Under the pieces are notes generated by a model, which saw only the letters and a list, made by a program, of their open reading frames with translations, made no database searches and was not told where the DNA came from. A stretch of 64,000 nucleotides of DNA. Source: Casuarina equisetifolia (taxonomy: Eukaryota; Streptophyta; Magnoliopsida; Fagales; Casuarinaceae). Positions within the stretch are counted from its first letter, which is position 1; the number at the start of each line of letters is the position of its first letter. The stretch is taken from the NCBI GenBank assembly GCA_028551475.1, contig CM052358.1, forward strand, positions 808,501-872,500. The letters are read 5' to 3'. Of this stretch, positions 11,439 to 24,012 are shown piece after piece. The position numbers and the translations under genes are program-made.

Positions 11439-14400
11439 ATGTCACGACGGGGTGGGGGCAGACCGACTGACTCTCGCCACGACCAGCCGTCTCCGGCAGC
11501 TTACCAAGGTAGGGGAAGAGGCAGAGGAAGCCGCGGTAGACGAGGTGGGGGAGGAAGAGGGAGAGGCCATGATGCTTCTTCAGGCGTCACACCCGCCCCA
11601 CCGACGGCCACTTTCGTTTCGGCGGCTACAAGATCATCGGACTCAACTGCGGCATCGAGCTCAACTCAGTCACCGGTTTCGGCTTCGACCTCGGTGGCTG
11701 CTCTAAGTGGTGAAGTTAAGGAGAAGCTTACATTGCAAGCTCCGGTGCCGCTGATGTCATCAAAGGCACTGAGCTCTCCGCAAAGGCCTGGGTATGGAAC
11801 CGTTGGTCAGAAAACTGTTGTCCGAGCAAATCATTTCCTGGTTGAAGTTGCAGACAAAGATCTTTATCGCTATGATGTGAGTACCTGTACTTCAAAACCT
11901 ACATATTTAAACTCTTCTTCATGGTTACGTTCCTTTCATTATATTTTAATGGTTATCTCTCTCGTAGTTTTTAATGTTTTCTTTGACTTGTATGAAATAT
12001 TATTAAACATTTTCTTTCCTGTGATTTGTTCTTTTGGATCCGAAGTTTGATCATTTGTGCAAACTGTGGTGGTTCTAAAGTTTTTTTTTTTCCATAGAAA
12101 GATAATATATTTTTTCTTTTAATTTGAATTACTATAGGTTTCCATTTCACCTGAGGTCACTTCAAAGAAAATTTGCAGAGATATAATGAGACAGCTAGTT
12201 AACTTGTACGGAGAGTCACACTTGGGTAAGCGAAAACCGGCGTATGATGGCAGGAAGAGCTTGTATACGGCAGGGCCATTGCCATTTGATTCGAAAGAGT
12301 TTGTTGTCATGCTAATTGACAAGGATGATAGTGGAAGAAGAAGAGAAGCGAGGTATTTTTTCTTCGCGGAGTGTATGCATGTGCAGGTTGCTTAATCTTC
12401 TCTTTTGCACATAAAATATTTCATTCATCTGAATGGCTTTGATCTGCCTTGCGTGCAGAAGAGAATGTCAATTCAGAGTTACGATCAAGTTGGCTTCTAA
12501 GGCCGACCTTCATCATCTTCGACAGTTTTTGTGCGGTATGCAGGCCGATGCTCCACAGGAAACCCTACAAGTTCTTGATGCGGTTCTTCGAGCGGCACCA
12601 TCAGAAACGTAATTTATGTCTTATATCTTAGAGCTGTGTACGTTTTTGTTGTCCTCGTATGTATAGGTTGAATCGTAGGTATATGGGATTGCTGAAATCC
12701 CTTACATGCATTAACTTGTTGAAAATTTGACTACAGGTATAACGTTGTGGGGAGGTCATTTTACCATCCTCAGTTGGGTGCAATTGGTGAGCTGGGTAAT
12801 GGTGTCGCATACTGGAGAGGGTACTACCAGAGTCTTCGTCCGACCCAAATGGGACTTTCTCTCAATATTGGTATTTGCTTCCCTCTTTTCCCTAGGGAGA
12901 AATGTGGAATAACTTGTGTATGTAGGAATTGCACAAACATCAGCTTCTTTTGACATTTGATTCTCGTTTTGCAGATGTGTCAGCTAGAGCTTTCTATGAA
13001 CCAATCCTTGTGACAGAGTTTATTTACAAACATTTCAATTTCAACTTTTCAAGACGTCTCTCGGATCTTGATCGTTCGAAGGTAGCATTTCCTAATATAT
13101 AATTGGTAGTTGATTATTTAACTGAGTTCGAATGATAGATGCAACTACAATGGCCTATAATCCGATGGAGAGCTCTTCCCAAAGGAATAGATGGATTGCG
13201 ACGGATGAAAGCTATCTCACATGTTGGACATTTTTATCCAGAAAGGACCTCTGAGAGTAAGAGAATTTAACATTGTTAATATGGGAATAGTTGGTCGAGA
13301 GAGAGATTTTCATAAAATCGTCCCAAAAATATTTGGAGAGACAAATGTGATGAAGTACATACATACGTCTACTATTATTTTAAGAGAGCTTTGCTCTAGA
13401 GGCATATAGTATCTCAGGACAAATGGCTTTCTCCCTTGTTTCCTTCTAAAATTGTAGTGGGATGGTGTTCCTTTAGATGAACTACATATGCTATCTTTGA
13501 TTTTCTTTTCAGCCATTTCCTTTGAGAAATATTTGGTATATTAATGCATGCATAAGGTATTCTCTCTATTGGTTGCTTTCTTATTTTTTTATATCTCAAG
13601 CTTATGGAGAAAATATCTTTCTCTGTGATTCTTAGATCAAAAAAGCCTTCAAAGGAATAAATGTAGAGGTTACTCATATGGAGTATTCCAGAAGTTATAA
13701 AGTCGTCGGTGTATCGACACAACCAATTAATCAATTAACGTAATCACCATGATTCTTTTGTCCAACTCCCTTTGCACTTGGTTTATGATTATATGACTTA
13801 TCATCATTGATTATAATTATCTCTATCTTCTTCTTTCTTGCATTTCTTTGTGGTAGTTGCGTTTCACTAATTACCGTCAGTGTTTTGTTTCCTATAGGTT
13901 TACTCTTGCTGACAACAAAACAATAATGACAGTTGCTGAATATTATCATATGAAGTATAACATTGTGCTGCAGTATATTTCTCTACCTGCCCTTCAATCT
14001 GGGAGTGACAAAAGGCCTATATATTTGCCCATGGAGGTAGCATGTTTGCTAAAACTTATTTTCTTTCTTAGTGTTTGGATTCTAAGTTTTTGTGTTTTTT
14101 TTTTTGCATTGTTTATGGAGAATTTTCTTTATATTTCAGCTTTGTAAGATTGTCGCTGGACAGAGATACTCAAAGAGACTAAATGAGAGACAAGTTACCA
14201 ATTTATTAAAAGCAACTTGTCAGCGACCTGAGATGAGGGAAAATAATATCAAGGAGGTATTTCAATATTGTTAATTTGGTGATAGATTGTTTTTATCACA
14301 AGTAGCTTCATTGGAATAAATTGAATGGAGATTTGGTTGTGCCAATATAATGTTAAGGGATTTGTTCTCTTTTGTACAAGATGGTCAAGCGAAACAAATT

Positions 14401-17270
14401 CATTGAGAATAAGCTTGTAAACACGGAGTTTGGAGTTCGAGTAAGGGAAGAACTTTCATTGGTTGATGCTCGAGTTTTGCCTTCTCCAATGGTTATTTCT
14501 GGTCCTATGTTCATTTGAGCTATTTTGGCAATCTTAAGCACGAACATAATATGACTTCCACTTTTGTAGCTTCTGTATCATCAAACTGGGAGAGAACAAA
14601 GGGAAATTCCTACAAGGGGGCACTGGAATATGATGAATAAGGTGAGTGAAGTTTAACTCTATAGCTGGGTGTTCGTTTGTAGCAATTTTTCTTGTCCCTT
14701 TCACCTATCTACCACTAATGACTACTAAATATCATTACAACGGTTTTTAAAGGTGATTTTCTTGCATCAGAAGTTATTTTTCTGTAAATCTAATATGATT
14801 TTCTTGAGAGACTGCACACATTACCAAGTAATACAGAAAGTTCCATGCAAAATAATGTGGTGTCGAAGGGAGAAAAGAGGAGGGAGAAAAAAAGAGGGGT
14901 GGGGATGTGGTTTGCTAAGGACTGGGTTTGTCTTGCAATTTCATTGAAAATGGTGCAGAATCATGAAAACATTGTAAGCTTGATTATCCTATGGAATGCT
15001 GATGTGTAGAAAATGATCAATGGCGGTATAGTGGACTTTTGGACTTGTGTGAACTTCTCTACAAAAGTGAACAGAAATTTTCCAGTAGAATTTTGTGACC
15101 AGTTGGTCGGTATTTGCAACAGCAAAGGAATGGTATGTCTTCATTTTCCAATAACTATTTTTGCTTGCATGATATACATGGTTACTGTCCAGAATGTTAA
15201 TTGACTGTGGGCAACTCTGAATATCTTGCCAGCTTTTCAATCAGAATCCGTTGCTTCCTATACATTCAGCTCATCCTGGTCAAATTGAGAAGGCTCTTAG
15301 GGATATTCACAGGCGAAGTATGGCAGCAGGAAAACAGCTTCAGCTGTTGATAGTTATACTACCTGATGCCAGTGGGTCATATGGTGAGTGATTTTATTGG
15401 TAGTCGGATTTGGAGAAGAGTAGGATTCTCTTCCTCAAAAGATTAGTTGATGTTTGCAGGGAAAATTAAACGAGTCTGTGAAACGGAACTTGGAATTGTT
15501 TCTCAGTGTTTTCGGACCAAGGAAGCATCAGAGTCTAACAGTAAGCAGTATCTTGAGAACATCTCCCTAAAAATAAATGTTAAGGTCTGTTTTATTTTAT
15601 TTCTGGTTGCCTCCTGTCGAATTATTTGGTTTTCAATCTTTGAACTAAGGAATAAAACCTTTAACAGGTTGGTGGACGTAACACAGTGTTACATGATGCC
15701 ATTCGAAGAAATATTCCTCTTGTGACTGATCTCCCTACAATTGTATTTGGTGCTGATGTGACACATCCACAGCCTGGAGGGGACTCTTCCCCTCCAATAG
15801 CAGCGGTATGTTCTGTAGTTTCATAACCCTTTTATAACTTTGTTGTATTGAACGGTTCAATCGATTGACACAGGTAGTGGCTTCCATGGATTGGCCGGAG
15901 GTTACCAGGTACAGAGGAACTTTTTCAGCACAGGCTCATCGTGAAGAAATTATACAAGATCTCTATAAATCATATCAGGATCCTAAAAGGGGTCTAGTTC
16001 ATGGAGGAATGATTAGGTAGGAAGTTGAAGAGCATAGTGCTTTATTGCTGTAGTATTATTTTCTTGCCTCAGCCTCTAGTCCATGGCCTTCTTGTAGGGA
16101 ACTACTCATTGCATTCAGAAGTTCAACTAATTTGAAACCCCACAGAATTATATTATACAGGTAAAATTTGCTTTCAATCATGTAAAGACTATATCTGTCC
16201 TGTATGTCTTATTCTAGTAACATTTCCTTTCCTCGGCAGAGATGGTGTCAGTGAAGGCCAAATCAGTCAAGTTCTGCTTTATGAAATGGATGCAATAAGA
16301 AAGGTATTGAAGATCTTGCTACGAGCTAATAACGCACTTAATTGAGCATGGTTAGCTTGGGGCGACTCTTATATGTAAGACTTTCTTCCAGGCCTGTCTC
16401 TCTCTGGAGGATGGATATCTACCGCCTGTTACCTTTGTCGTGGTGAAGAAAAGACATCACACACGACTCTTTCCTGCAAATCATAGAAATCGTGATCAGA
16501 CTGACCGGAGTGGCAATATTCTTCCAGGTTCTTATGCCTCATCTTCCTGTGGTCAATTACAGTTTATTGTTTCTAGGACACCATTTATTTTTTCAAAATC
16601 TCTGTCTAGGTACCGTTGTTGACACCAAGATTTGCCATCCAACAGAGTTTGACTTTTACCTTAACAGCCATGCTGGAATTCAGGTAAAACTAGAGCCAGT
16701 TGGCAAGATTATCTTTCGAAGCATGCATAAACACATAGCTTGATTGGGAAGAAGTAATTAGTTCTTTCTTTTGTATTGCACTTGTAGGGAACTACCCGGC
16801 CTACACACTACCATGTGTTGTATGATGAGAACGGATTCACTGCAGATGGCCTGCAAATGTTAACAAACAGTTTATGCTATACGTAATTTCCTTTTAAACA
16901 TCATCTTTTTGAGTTTACACAACGTATTGCAAAACGTTTGTGCTTTGTATTTTGTTACTCACAACATCCTTTTCAGGTACGCAAGGTGCACTCGATCAGT
17001 TTCCATAGGTTTGATCTCCATCTCGCATTTCCTTCTTGTTTTTATCGAAATCAACACTTAAGTTGTGTGGATGATATGTACACTAAAAGTATAATTGCAT
17101 GTGCAGTTCCTCCTGCATATTATGCCCATTTGGCAGCTTCTCGAGCCAGATACTACATTGAGGATGAAACAACTGAGAGCGGCTCTACAAGTGGGGGGGA
17201 AAGCAGTGTGGAGATGAGGCCCCTTCCTGTGATCAAAGATAATGTGAAGGATGTTATGTTTTATTGCTGA
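11439..17270 (+). CDS. AGO5: ARGONAUTE 5-like protein, copy B, intact, 22 exons, 964 aa
   Basis: Exons: 11439-11876, 12138-12352, 12459-12608, 12737-12870, 12975-13081, 13636-13739, 13898-14036, 14140-14256, 14381-14491, 14570-14641, 15010-15132, 15233-15383, 15460-15584, 15668-15805, 15874-16016, 16098-16160, 16240-16303, 16392-16527, 16610-16683, 16788-16882, 16977-17008, 17107-17270. All junctions keep frame and are GT-AG. AGO proteins bind small RNAs and silence or slice matching RNA. Order: RG-rich N-terminus (about 20-45), N domain, PAZ (about 325-440), MID (about 505-645), PIWI (about 645-920). Slicer residues are visible: D692 (GADVTHP), E733 (AHREEII), D778 (RDGVSEGQ) and H918 (YYAHLAA). 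The end, VMFYC, is universal in plant AGOs. The MID loop DASGSYG and the end [11 protein letters not shown] favour AGO5 over AGO1. Oddities: GQF is GQI after D778, and SQCC is SQCF. Confidence 0.9.
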
Positions 17271-18173
17271 ATCTGTTGGCCTTTCCGTTACTTAATGAAA
17301 GCAGCTGTTAAACTGCCCTATTTAGGAACCTTGGTTATATAATTTGTAAATTTTCATCTTGTATGCAATAATTACACAAGCAGAGAAACTAAACTCACTC
17401 CCAAAAAAGAAGAAGGCCTATGCTTCTGCATTACATGGCCATGACCATCCAACCTTCGTTTATCTGCATCACATGCCCAGAAAGCAACCCACCGAAGAGA
17501 GAATCCACAAACCCAGTCTTCCCCACCCAAGTCAAAAACAAACAGATCGTATGCCTTCTTAGAACTCTTGTTCTTACTACCTGATCTATGTTGGCATATG
17601 CTAAGCAACCATGCAACTAACAAGTTAAATTAAATGTGGTATACCAATGATTTGACTGCTCAGTTTATTTAAGTTCATATCACTGGTTAATCATTCTCTT
17701 CAAACCCTTTTCCTTGAACATGATGGAAAAAATTAGATCATTTCTAACATTTTCATTCTTTTTATGTGGGTTAAAATAGGCGGTTTTCATCACACGCAAT
17801 AAACAGAAACAACCGACTCATTGTCCCTGTTTGGTTTTAAGTGACAACTGATTCATGCGTAGCTTTGTTTGACGGACCCTTTTGTAGAACATGGCACCAA
17901 CTAACGTTCTGACGTTAGTTTTCAAATCAATGACCTTGTGTCTTATTTATTGCTTGTCAAGAAAGTGAAGGAAGTAAGAAAACAAGCCACAAGAACCAAA
18001 GATTAAGGATATAAGTAATTTTCATCAGTTGAATCACGTTACTGCATCCATACAGATATCAGAACGAAACACAATAGAGGCAAACTGCAAAGCCCATGGA
18101 AACGACAAAGAATGAGATTGCATTTTGATCTTACATGGTAACATAGAACATATAAACACGAGGAATTCAGGTT
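17271..18173. other. AGO-B 3' flank, shared AGO-PCBER intergenic module
   Basis: About 0.9 kb between the AGO-B stop and the stop end of the convergent PCBER relic. It includes the module around 17.79-18.12 kb (CATTGTCCCTGTTTGGTTT, then AAGCCCATGG) found after the other AGO copies. No gene is supported. Plausible 3' UTR and terminator space for two converging transcripts. Confidence 0.55.
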
Positions 18174-19542
18174 TTAGACAAATTGATCAAGGTATTCATC
18201 CACAGTTTTGCGTTTCACTTCTGGATAAAGCTCAGAAGCCTCCCATGGCAAGAGGGATCGATCTCAAAGCTGGCGGCATTGCCCTATATAAAAATAGAGT
18301 AACTGATAGATAGAAAGAGGCATGTGTAGTGATTAGATTATGTAGGATGGCATAAAAGAAGTATTAAAACAATGTAACCTTGATTGAATCTATCTAATCT
18401 TTATCTAAAATCACATTGGGTAGTTTTGTGTAAGAAAAGAAAAGGCATATATGCAATGAACATTGATGAAATTAGAAAGGCATACGATTTAGGAAGTATG
18501 GACTTTTAAGTAAATTCTTTTAGCATTATCCATGACTTTAGTTTTGTCAACATATGCTTATTTGTGAGAAATTCTGCAATAAATTAAGAGTCGCCTATCT
18601 GCTATAGGTGAGTCACATTCATAAGCTATGATTAAAATAATATCTCACTAAGAGTCTTTAGTTTAACCTACCAAAAAGAACTTGTGTCTTATATTAACAT
18701 GGGCATAAATTATTTTTACTCTAAAATTTTGTCATAAGTTCTCTATCTTGAAAAGAATAACATAATTTAATAAAAATAATTAGAACTATGTAGAAATTAT
18801 TTGCCTTATAAATTTGTGCTTGAATTAATAATATACACTAGTTGCACGTCTCATTAATAGATAAAATTATATTTACTCACCTTGTATTTTTTAAGAATTT
18901 GATCCTCTAAAAAGTTTGTATTCTCGAAGGTCTTGCCAATCTTCCTCCCCCACAGGGAAACAATTTCATTATAAGACAAAATGTTGCCAAGGTCTCATAT
19001 AAACAATCTTATTCAAGGTTCTTGGATCACCTGTTGCCTTTATGGTATAAGCTGAACGTCTTCCTCCTTAACAAAAATCGTTGTTAACATGGAAATAAAT
19101 ACATTAGTTTTCTTTCTAATTTTTTTTTTAGTTAGGTAAGGATATGAAAAGTTAGTGTTGATCTTGAAAGCTCTTAGAGACCTCAAATTTTTAATAACTC
19201 CATTAACTACCAGTGAGTTTACTAAGATATGTTTTCAATAAAATAAAGTCAATTAAGATAAAAGATGGTTGAATTTAGAATAAAACCTTTGGTATTTGCT
19301 TCTCCGGTTATCACTGCTTTCCCTCTAGGAGGTGCTGGTGCAGGTGCAGGTGCAGGCGCAGGTGCAAGTCCAAATCCAGCCAAGAAAACCCCAGCAAATT
19401 CATTAGAAACGAGGAAGGTGCGTGGAATTCCTTCAGCCTCGACTAACCTCCTGATCTTAGCCTGTGCCCTGAACAAGCTTGCAGCCGGCTCGACTGCCTC
19501 GATACGATCCCCATCCGTTCCAAACTCCGACGAGAGGAATCT
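18174..19542 (-). pseudogene. PCBER-like pseudogene (exons 3-5 only)
   Basis: Exon 3 (19542-19287) is open, from RFLSSEFGTDGDR with KIRRLVEAEGIP, but carries a 6-residue Ala-Pro expansion from GCA/GGTGCA-type repeats near 19335-19370. Exon 4 (about 19085-18890) has its acceptor changed from CAG to CAA, a 1-base loss after GACGTT and a 2-base loss in the MRPPGN region. Exon 5 (about 18320-18174) is frameshifted but still ends like DEYLDQFV. Exons 1-2 and the promoter are absent. It lies convergent to AGO-B. Confidence 0.85.
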
Positions 19543-21444
19543 CTGAAATAATCCCATAGTTCATGCAAGTTCTATTTTACCGGTATTTTAGTTTCAGAAT
19601 TAGAATGTTTTACAACAGTTTTCTTAATCCACTGCCTTCCAGCCGTCAGGGAGCTTTCTCTCTTTTTCTTTGGCCACGACGACTGCAACTTTTCCAGGCC
19701 CTGCCAGAACGTGGGACTTCGACAGAGACAAAAACATGCAGCTTTTTTAAAAAAGAAAAGAAAAGGAAAAAGAAAGAAAGAAAGAAAGAAAGCGAGAAAA
19801 GAAAGAGAGAAAGAAAGAAAGAAAGAAACGGTCCCACCTCCATGAGTTCACGTTGTATAAGCAACGTAAAGTTCAAAGCATACGATTTATGTTTTACAAA
19901 ACAAGACTCATGCAAAAGCGCCCTATGTTTTGCATGGAGGCTACGGCCTCTATTTATAGTTCAAGTTCTTAACATATTATATTACAAACCATAGGATAAC
20001 CACGCTTCTCAACATAATAAAACAAAAGATCATCATGAAGGCATCTTCTATCTTGTTATCGATTCAATGCTTCGCTTCCTTCTAGAGTAACATCATGACC
20101 ACCATCGGTCTATCATCACACCAGGTCAATATTGTCGTCTTGGATAATGTTTACCGATCCGAGTGTCATCATATTGTGTGTGACTTAGTCCAACATCATC
20201 ATAAGGGTCTCCAAGAAAGTCTATCTTCGGAGGAGGTGGAGATGATATCCAACCAGGCTCATCGATGTACGAGGGAGGTGTCATCGGTTCCAATTTGAGC
20301 TTGCTGCTTATGTTAGCATGAGCTTGACTTCCTGAATGTTGATGTAACCTGCAAGGGATATAATCTGACATGGCAGCACGTAAGTTTAAGTCAAGGAAGT
20401 TACCTTCATGCAAAAGGTGCAGTGGTGGGACCTCATGTATGCTGTGACGTACATGAGGATGAGAAGCTTTCGTATCAGCAAGCAAGTCATGCTGAACGTA
20501 GGAGATATGAGCTCCAAATGGTGGTGGATTAAGCTGAGGCAAGGTAGGATCATTAAGAGCTGAGGCAAGTTGAGGCAAGGTAGGATCATCCAGAAGCAGG
20601 AACAATGTTTAAGAGCAAATTTGTATCTTAACTGCTTATCAAAGCAAGATGCTATATTTTGAAGGATCTCTCTAGAATGCACTCAAATCTTTTTACAAAC
20701 AAGTTCAAATCTCCTTGCTAGAGACGATGGCCACACACAAAAAAGGGTGGGGGGGTGGTTTGGGTAGTAAAAGGAAGGAAGGAAGAAAGAAAAAAAGAAA
20801 GAATAAAAGAAAAAGAAGGAAGAAAGAAGGAAGAAGAAGAAAAGAAAGAAGTAGACAACTAACAACTATCTACGACATCACAACACCAATAACCCATCCT
20901 CGAGAGCTAGCGTGAGATGATAAACAGCCCTTCTTCAATACATAGGGTCTTTCACTCCATAAGACTCAAGCATGGCACCTCATCACATCTCAAACATTCT
21001 CAAAGAATGTTGATGAGTAAGCCACAACAGTAAATAACCCATCTTCAAAACAATGGGCATCTTTTCAATTTGCTGGACTCAAGCAAGGGACCTCGTCACA
21101 ACTCAAACATTCTTAAGAATGTTGATGAGTCAACAACATTTTCTGATGGTAACAACCAAATTCAGCCAATTACAATGAATCTCCACCAAACATCAACATA
21201 AAAGTTGATGTTAATACTATCAAGGCCACGTTGCAGCAAGGAATATCATAAGCTCACTTGCATGAAACTACAAAGTTGTCGAAACAAGGAGGGCAAAGAA
21301 TATCTTCACAATTTACATCCCAAAGAAAAGGCCTACATTGCTTTATCTCAAACAATCAAGGATTCAATAGGAATATCCTCAGTACTTGGACAATTAATAG
21401 TGCAAAATTGGCTTGGTCAACACCATGCCTAGTTCGAGGGGGCG
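19543..21444. other. Intergenic insert between units B and C, unassigned
   Basis: About 1.9 kb largely without counterpart in the other units, except about 19.62-19.71 kb, which resembles 38.14-38.21 and 48.92-48.99 kb. It holds AAAG-type purine repeats at 19.74-19.83 and 20.75-20.86 kb. A 159-codon minus-strand frame (20605-20126) rich in Pro, His and Asp matches nothing I recognise. It may be the interior of the LTR element that ends to its right. Confidence 0.4.
19741..19829. repeat. AAAG microsatellite
   Basis: Imperfect (AAAG)n purine tract. A similar GGAA/GAAA purine tract lies at about 20772-20850, in the same unassigned insert. Confidence 0.8.
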
Positions 21445-21890
21445 TGTTAGAGAAAGATTCAAATCTGTTGCATTATGCGATTGATAGTTTAAGAAGGCGT
21501 GATGGTAAATTGTGCAGAATTGACGATATCACGAAGCTAAAGGAATGCGGCGCGCAATACACTGCAGCTGACGGAAAATTGTGCAGAACTGACATGATGG
21601 AAGAAACAAGTTCTCAGGAAGGATGAAGCCGCCTAACCTTAGAAGAATGTGCATCAACCAACTTGAAGAATGTTATCCTTTGCTGATCTTGAAGAATTTG
21701 CCAAGCCGTTGGATTGTATCAAGCCACCTTCATTCTTTATGTTATCTTGTTACATTAGCAACTCTTCGTATAAATAAGACCTAAGGCACTCTTGTACAGT
21801 CAGTTAAAATCATTGTATGAGTTTCTTGTTTCTAAGACAATAAACTCTCTCTTTGCATATGGAATAGTATATTACTCTTCAAATATGTTG
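21445..21890 (+). mobile_element. Probable LTR (3' or solo) of a copia-like element
   Basis: A polypurine-like tract (TTCGAGGGGGCG) directly precedes TGTTAGAG, the usual start of a plant copia LTR. Inside are a TATA-like GTATAAATAAG near 21.77 kb and AATAAA near 21.84 kb, as in LTR promoter/poly(A) regions. The right end is not sharply defined and no second LTR was found. Confidence 0.45.
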
Positions 21891-22589
21891 CATTTTGTGT
21901 AAAGATGTAGCAAGGTATTTAGGCCATGCGATCATGATTTTTAAACTCCTTATGATGTTATTATGTTTATTTTATACTTATTTATATTTAAGTTGTTTTG
22001 ACTAAATTGATTTCTATCATTTATGTTTCTGCTTTAGTATTATCTGTTTTGTATCTTTTGTTATAGGCATGTTACTTTTTTGATTCAGTTTAGTCCAAAT
22101 TACAAAAGGTTATAAACTCAAGTCCAACACTATCATGTTGCACAATAGAACAAACTCTGATTTTTCTTAGAATTGACTATTGAAAATTATACCACACTTT
22201 TCTAATCCAATGAAAATTGCATTAGCTCATTAGACTTATGGTAATCCCCATCCACCTTAACTTGTCATCTCCTGCAAATCGTGTCCTCATCAATGCCATT
22301 AGGAGGATCAATTGATATTGCTTGATTTGTCAATTATGTTTTTGTGTCACTTAACTAACTAATTCAATAATGAATTAATAAAAATTATAATCATCAAGTT
22401 TAAAATTTGATATATTATATACATGAATTAGGTACATGTATTATAATATTAAAAAGAAGTTATATGATATTACAACATGATTCCCTTGAATCATTACAAG
22501 AAGGAGATTTCGGGTTTTAGAATAATTTACCTCCCTGACTATTTACCACACGAGAGGGGTTAGTTAAGAGGTGTTAACCTTGGGCTTTG
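21891..22589. other. AT-rich intergenic DNA
   Basis: No gene, repeat or motif that I can support. It has little similarity to the other spacers until the upstream block of unit C begins. Confidence 0.4.
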
Positions 22590-22845
22590 ATGGACTTGAT
22601 TTTTATTGTTGACGTTTCTAATCCGATGTTCCTTTTTCTACCTGGCACCAACAAGACGACAAACTTTTGCGGGGACTACGAAGAATGCCGGACTTTACTA
22701 AAGAAAATGCATGGCAGAGGGGACCGTGGGTCAAAGTGGTCGTACCCTGTGCCCCACGAATATGGGCCCACAAGCCTTTATCCTCTTTCCCCGACCACTC
22801 GGAACGTACGGAATACAAGCTGGCGGCGGTTTCCTGACAATTAAA
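22590..22845 (+). other. Conserved AGO-upstream block, unit C
   Basis: Same block as in the other units. Here the frame is open across it (KTTNFCGDYEECR, ending NVRNTSWRRFPDN), resembling the frame in units E and F. It sits about 1.2 kb before the AGO-C ATG because of the LTR insertion in between. Confidence 0.5.
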
Positions 22846-23394
22846 CCAGGAATAACTATTGAATTGACATTTTTCATTTAAAATTTAAGACGACATGGCC
22901 AGAAGAAGTTTTACGTCAGGGGTTTGGGATTTAGTTCAAAAATTCGGTTTTATTAGGATTTTGGTAATCAACCGTATGGTGAATAACAAGATCTCTACGT
23001 GTGACAAATGTCATTAATCCTTTTCATTAGGTTGGGCCTCTCTCTAAGTTCATAACAATCTTTCCTAATCAAATTTACGTCACTTCTGATATAGCCATGT
23101 CCTTTTTAAATTTTGGTTTTAATATAAAAAATTGATTGTATTTGAATGAGTAATCCAAGTCCTTTATAAATATATTAAGATCATCATATTTTTACCCAAC
23201 AGGAGATAAATATAACTAATCCTTTTCATTAGATTGAGACTCACACTAGGCCCGTGACATTTAAGTCATCAATACGTGTAAAATGAGGATTTATAAAACC
23301 TCACATCTTAGATTTTTTATTTATTTATAATAAATGGGGTAATAGGTATTATTAGATCAGATATATCTGAGTATGGTGGCAAGAAGGGTGGATG

Positions 23395-23905
23395 TGTTAT
23401 ATATATTGAATTCATCATTATTAAATATAAAACTAGTTAGATTATATTAGTAACACATTTTGTAAATGACTAAATCTCTCGTTTGTCTTTCAATACATAC
23501 ACTATATAAGTTTGTATTTGGTGGATTAGGAGGCGTTGGAATTATATTTATACGTTGGAACATAATAATATGTTATACAAACATTCTGCACATTACACAG
23601 TAACTCGGTACTGTGCACAGTAACTTCACTTTTATAATTAAAGAGCTAAAAGAACAAAAGAGAACAACGTACGAGCACCTATCGCAGTGCCTGTCTTGAG
23701 CTTTCTTCTTGTGCTTCCTCGTCGAGCCAGTATTTCTGGAGAGAACAAAGGAGTAAATCGAGCAATCATACTTGAGTTAGGATGAATTATTCTACGGGTA
23801 GAACGACTTCCAGATCAGGTACGCCCGTTTCTTTCTTTGTTGAACTTTGTGTTCTAGATGAGTAGTAGCAAGATCTTGGGTTTTTAGAGCTCTGTTTTTC
23901 TAACA
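23395..23905. mobile_element. Probable solo LTR inserted in the AGO-C promoter
   Basis: Begins TGTTATATAT and ends TTTCTAACA, giving TG..CA ends with TGTTA/TAACA inverted termini, length 511 bases. The sequence is absent from the other five units. It separates the conserved GGCAAGAAGGGT stretch from the TATGCTCTGGCT leader and replaces the TATA region seen in B and D. Flanking 5-mers GGATG and GTATA do not match, so no target duplication is visible; a flanking deletion may have accompanied it. Confidence 0.6.
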
Positions 23906-24012
23906 GTATATGCTCTGGCTCCTCTTCCAGGCTCAAGCTGCGGGCCTTCTTTTTCTGTTTTTCTTGCCTCGGAAGCTTTGTAATTTCCCACTTCTCCGTT
24001 CATCTGATCACA

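Larger units (their letters stand above)
8584..11880. repeat. Tandem duplication copy 2: spacer, AGO upstream region and exon 1 (unit B)
   Basis: Counterpart of 4035-7640, with small indels. The spacer part (8.58-10.5 kb) holds no gene I can support. An open frame at 9604-10104 corresponds to a differently broken frame near 5.04-5.49 kb and to frameshifted copies near 37.3 kb, so coding is unlikely. A CT microsatellite lies at about 10802-10821. Confidence 0.75.

Noticed and set aside
11439..12050. miR168-type target site expected in AGO1 genes
   Set aside because: No such site was seen in exon 1 of B or D, consistent with AGO5 rather than AGO1. By-eye search only.
20126..20605. A 159-codon minus-strand frame in the B-C insert
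   Set aside because: No recognisable family, no copy elsewhere in the window and a Pro/His-rich composition. It may belong to an LTR element interior, but support is too weak for a gene call.
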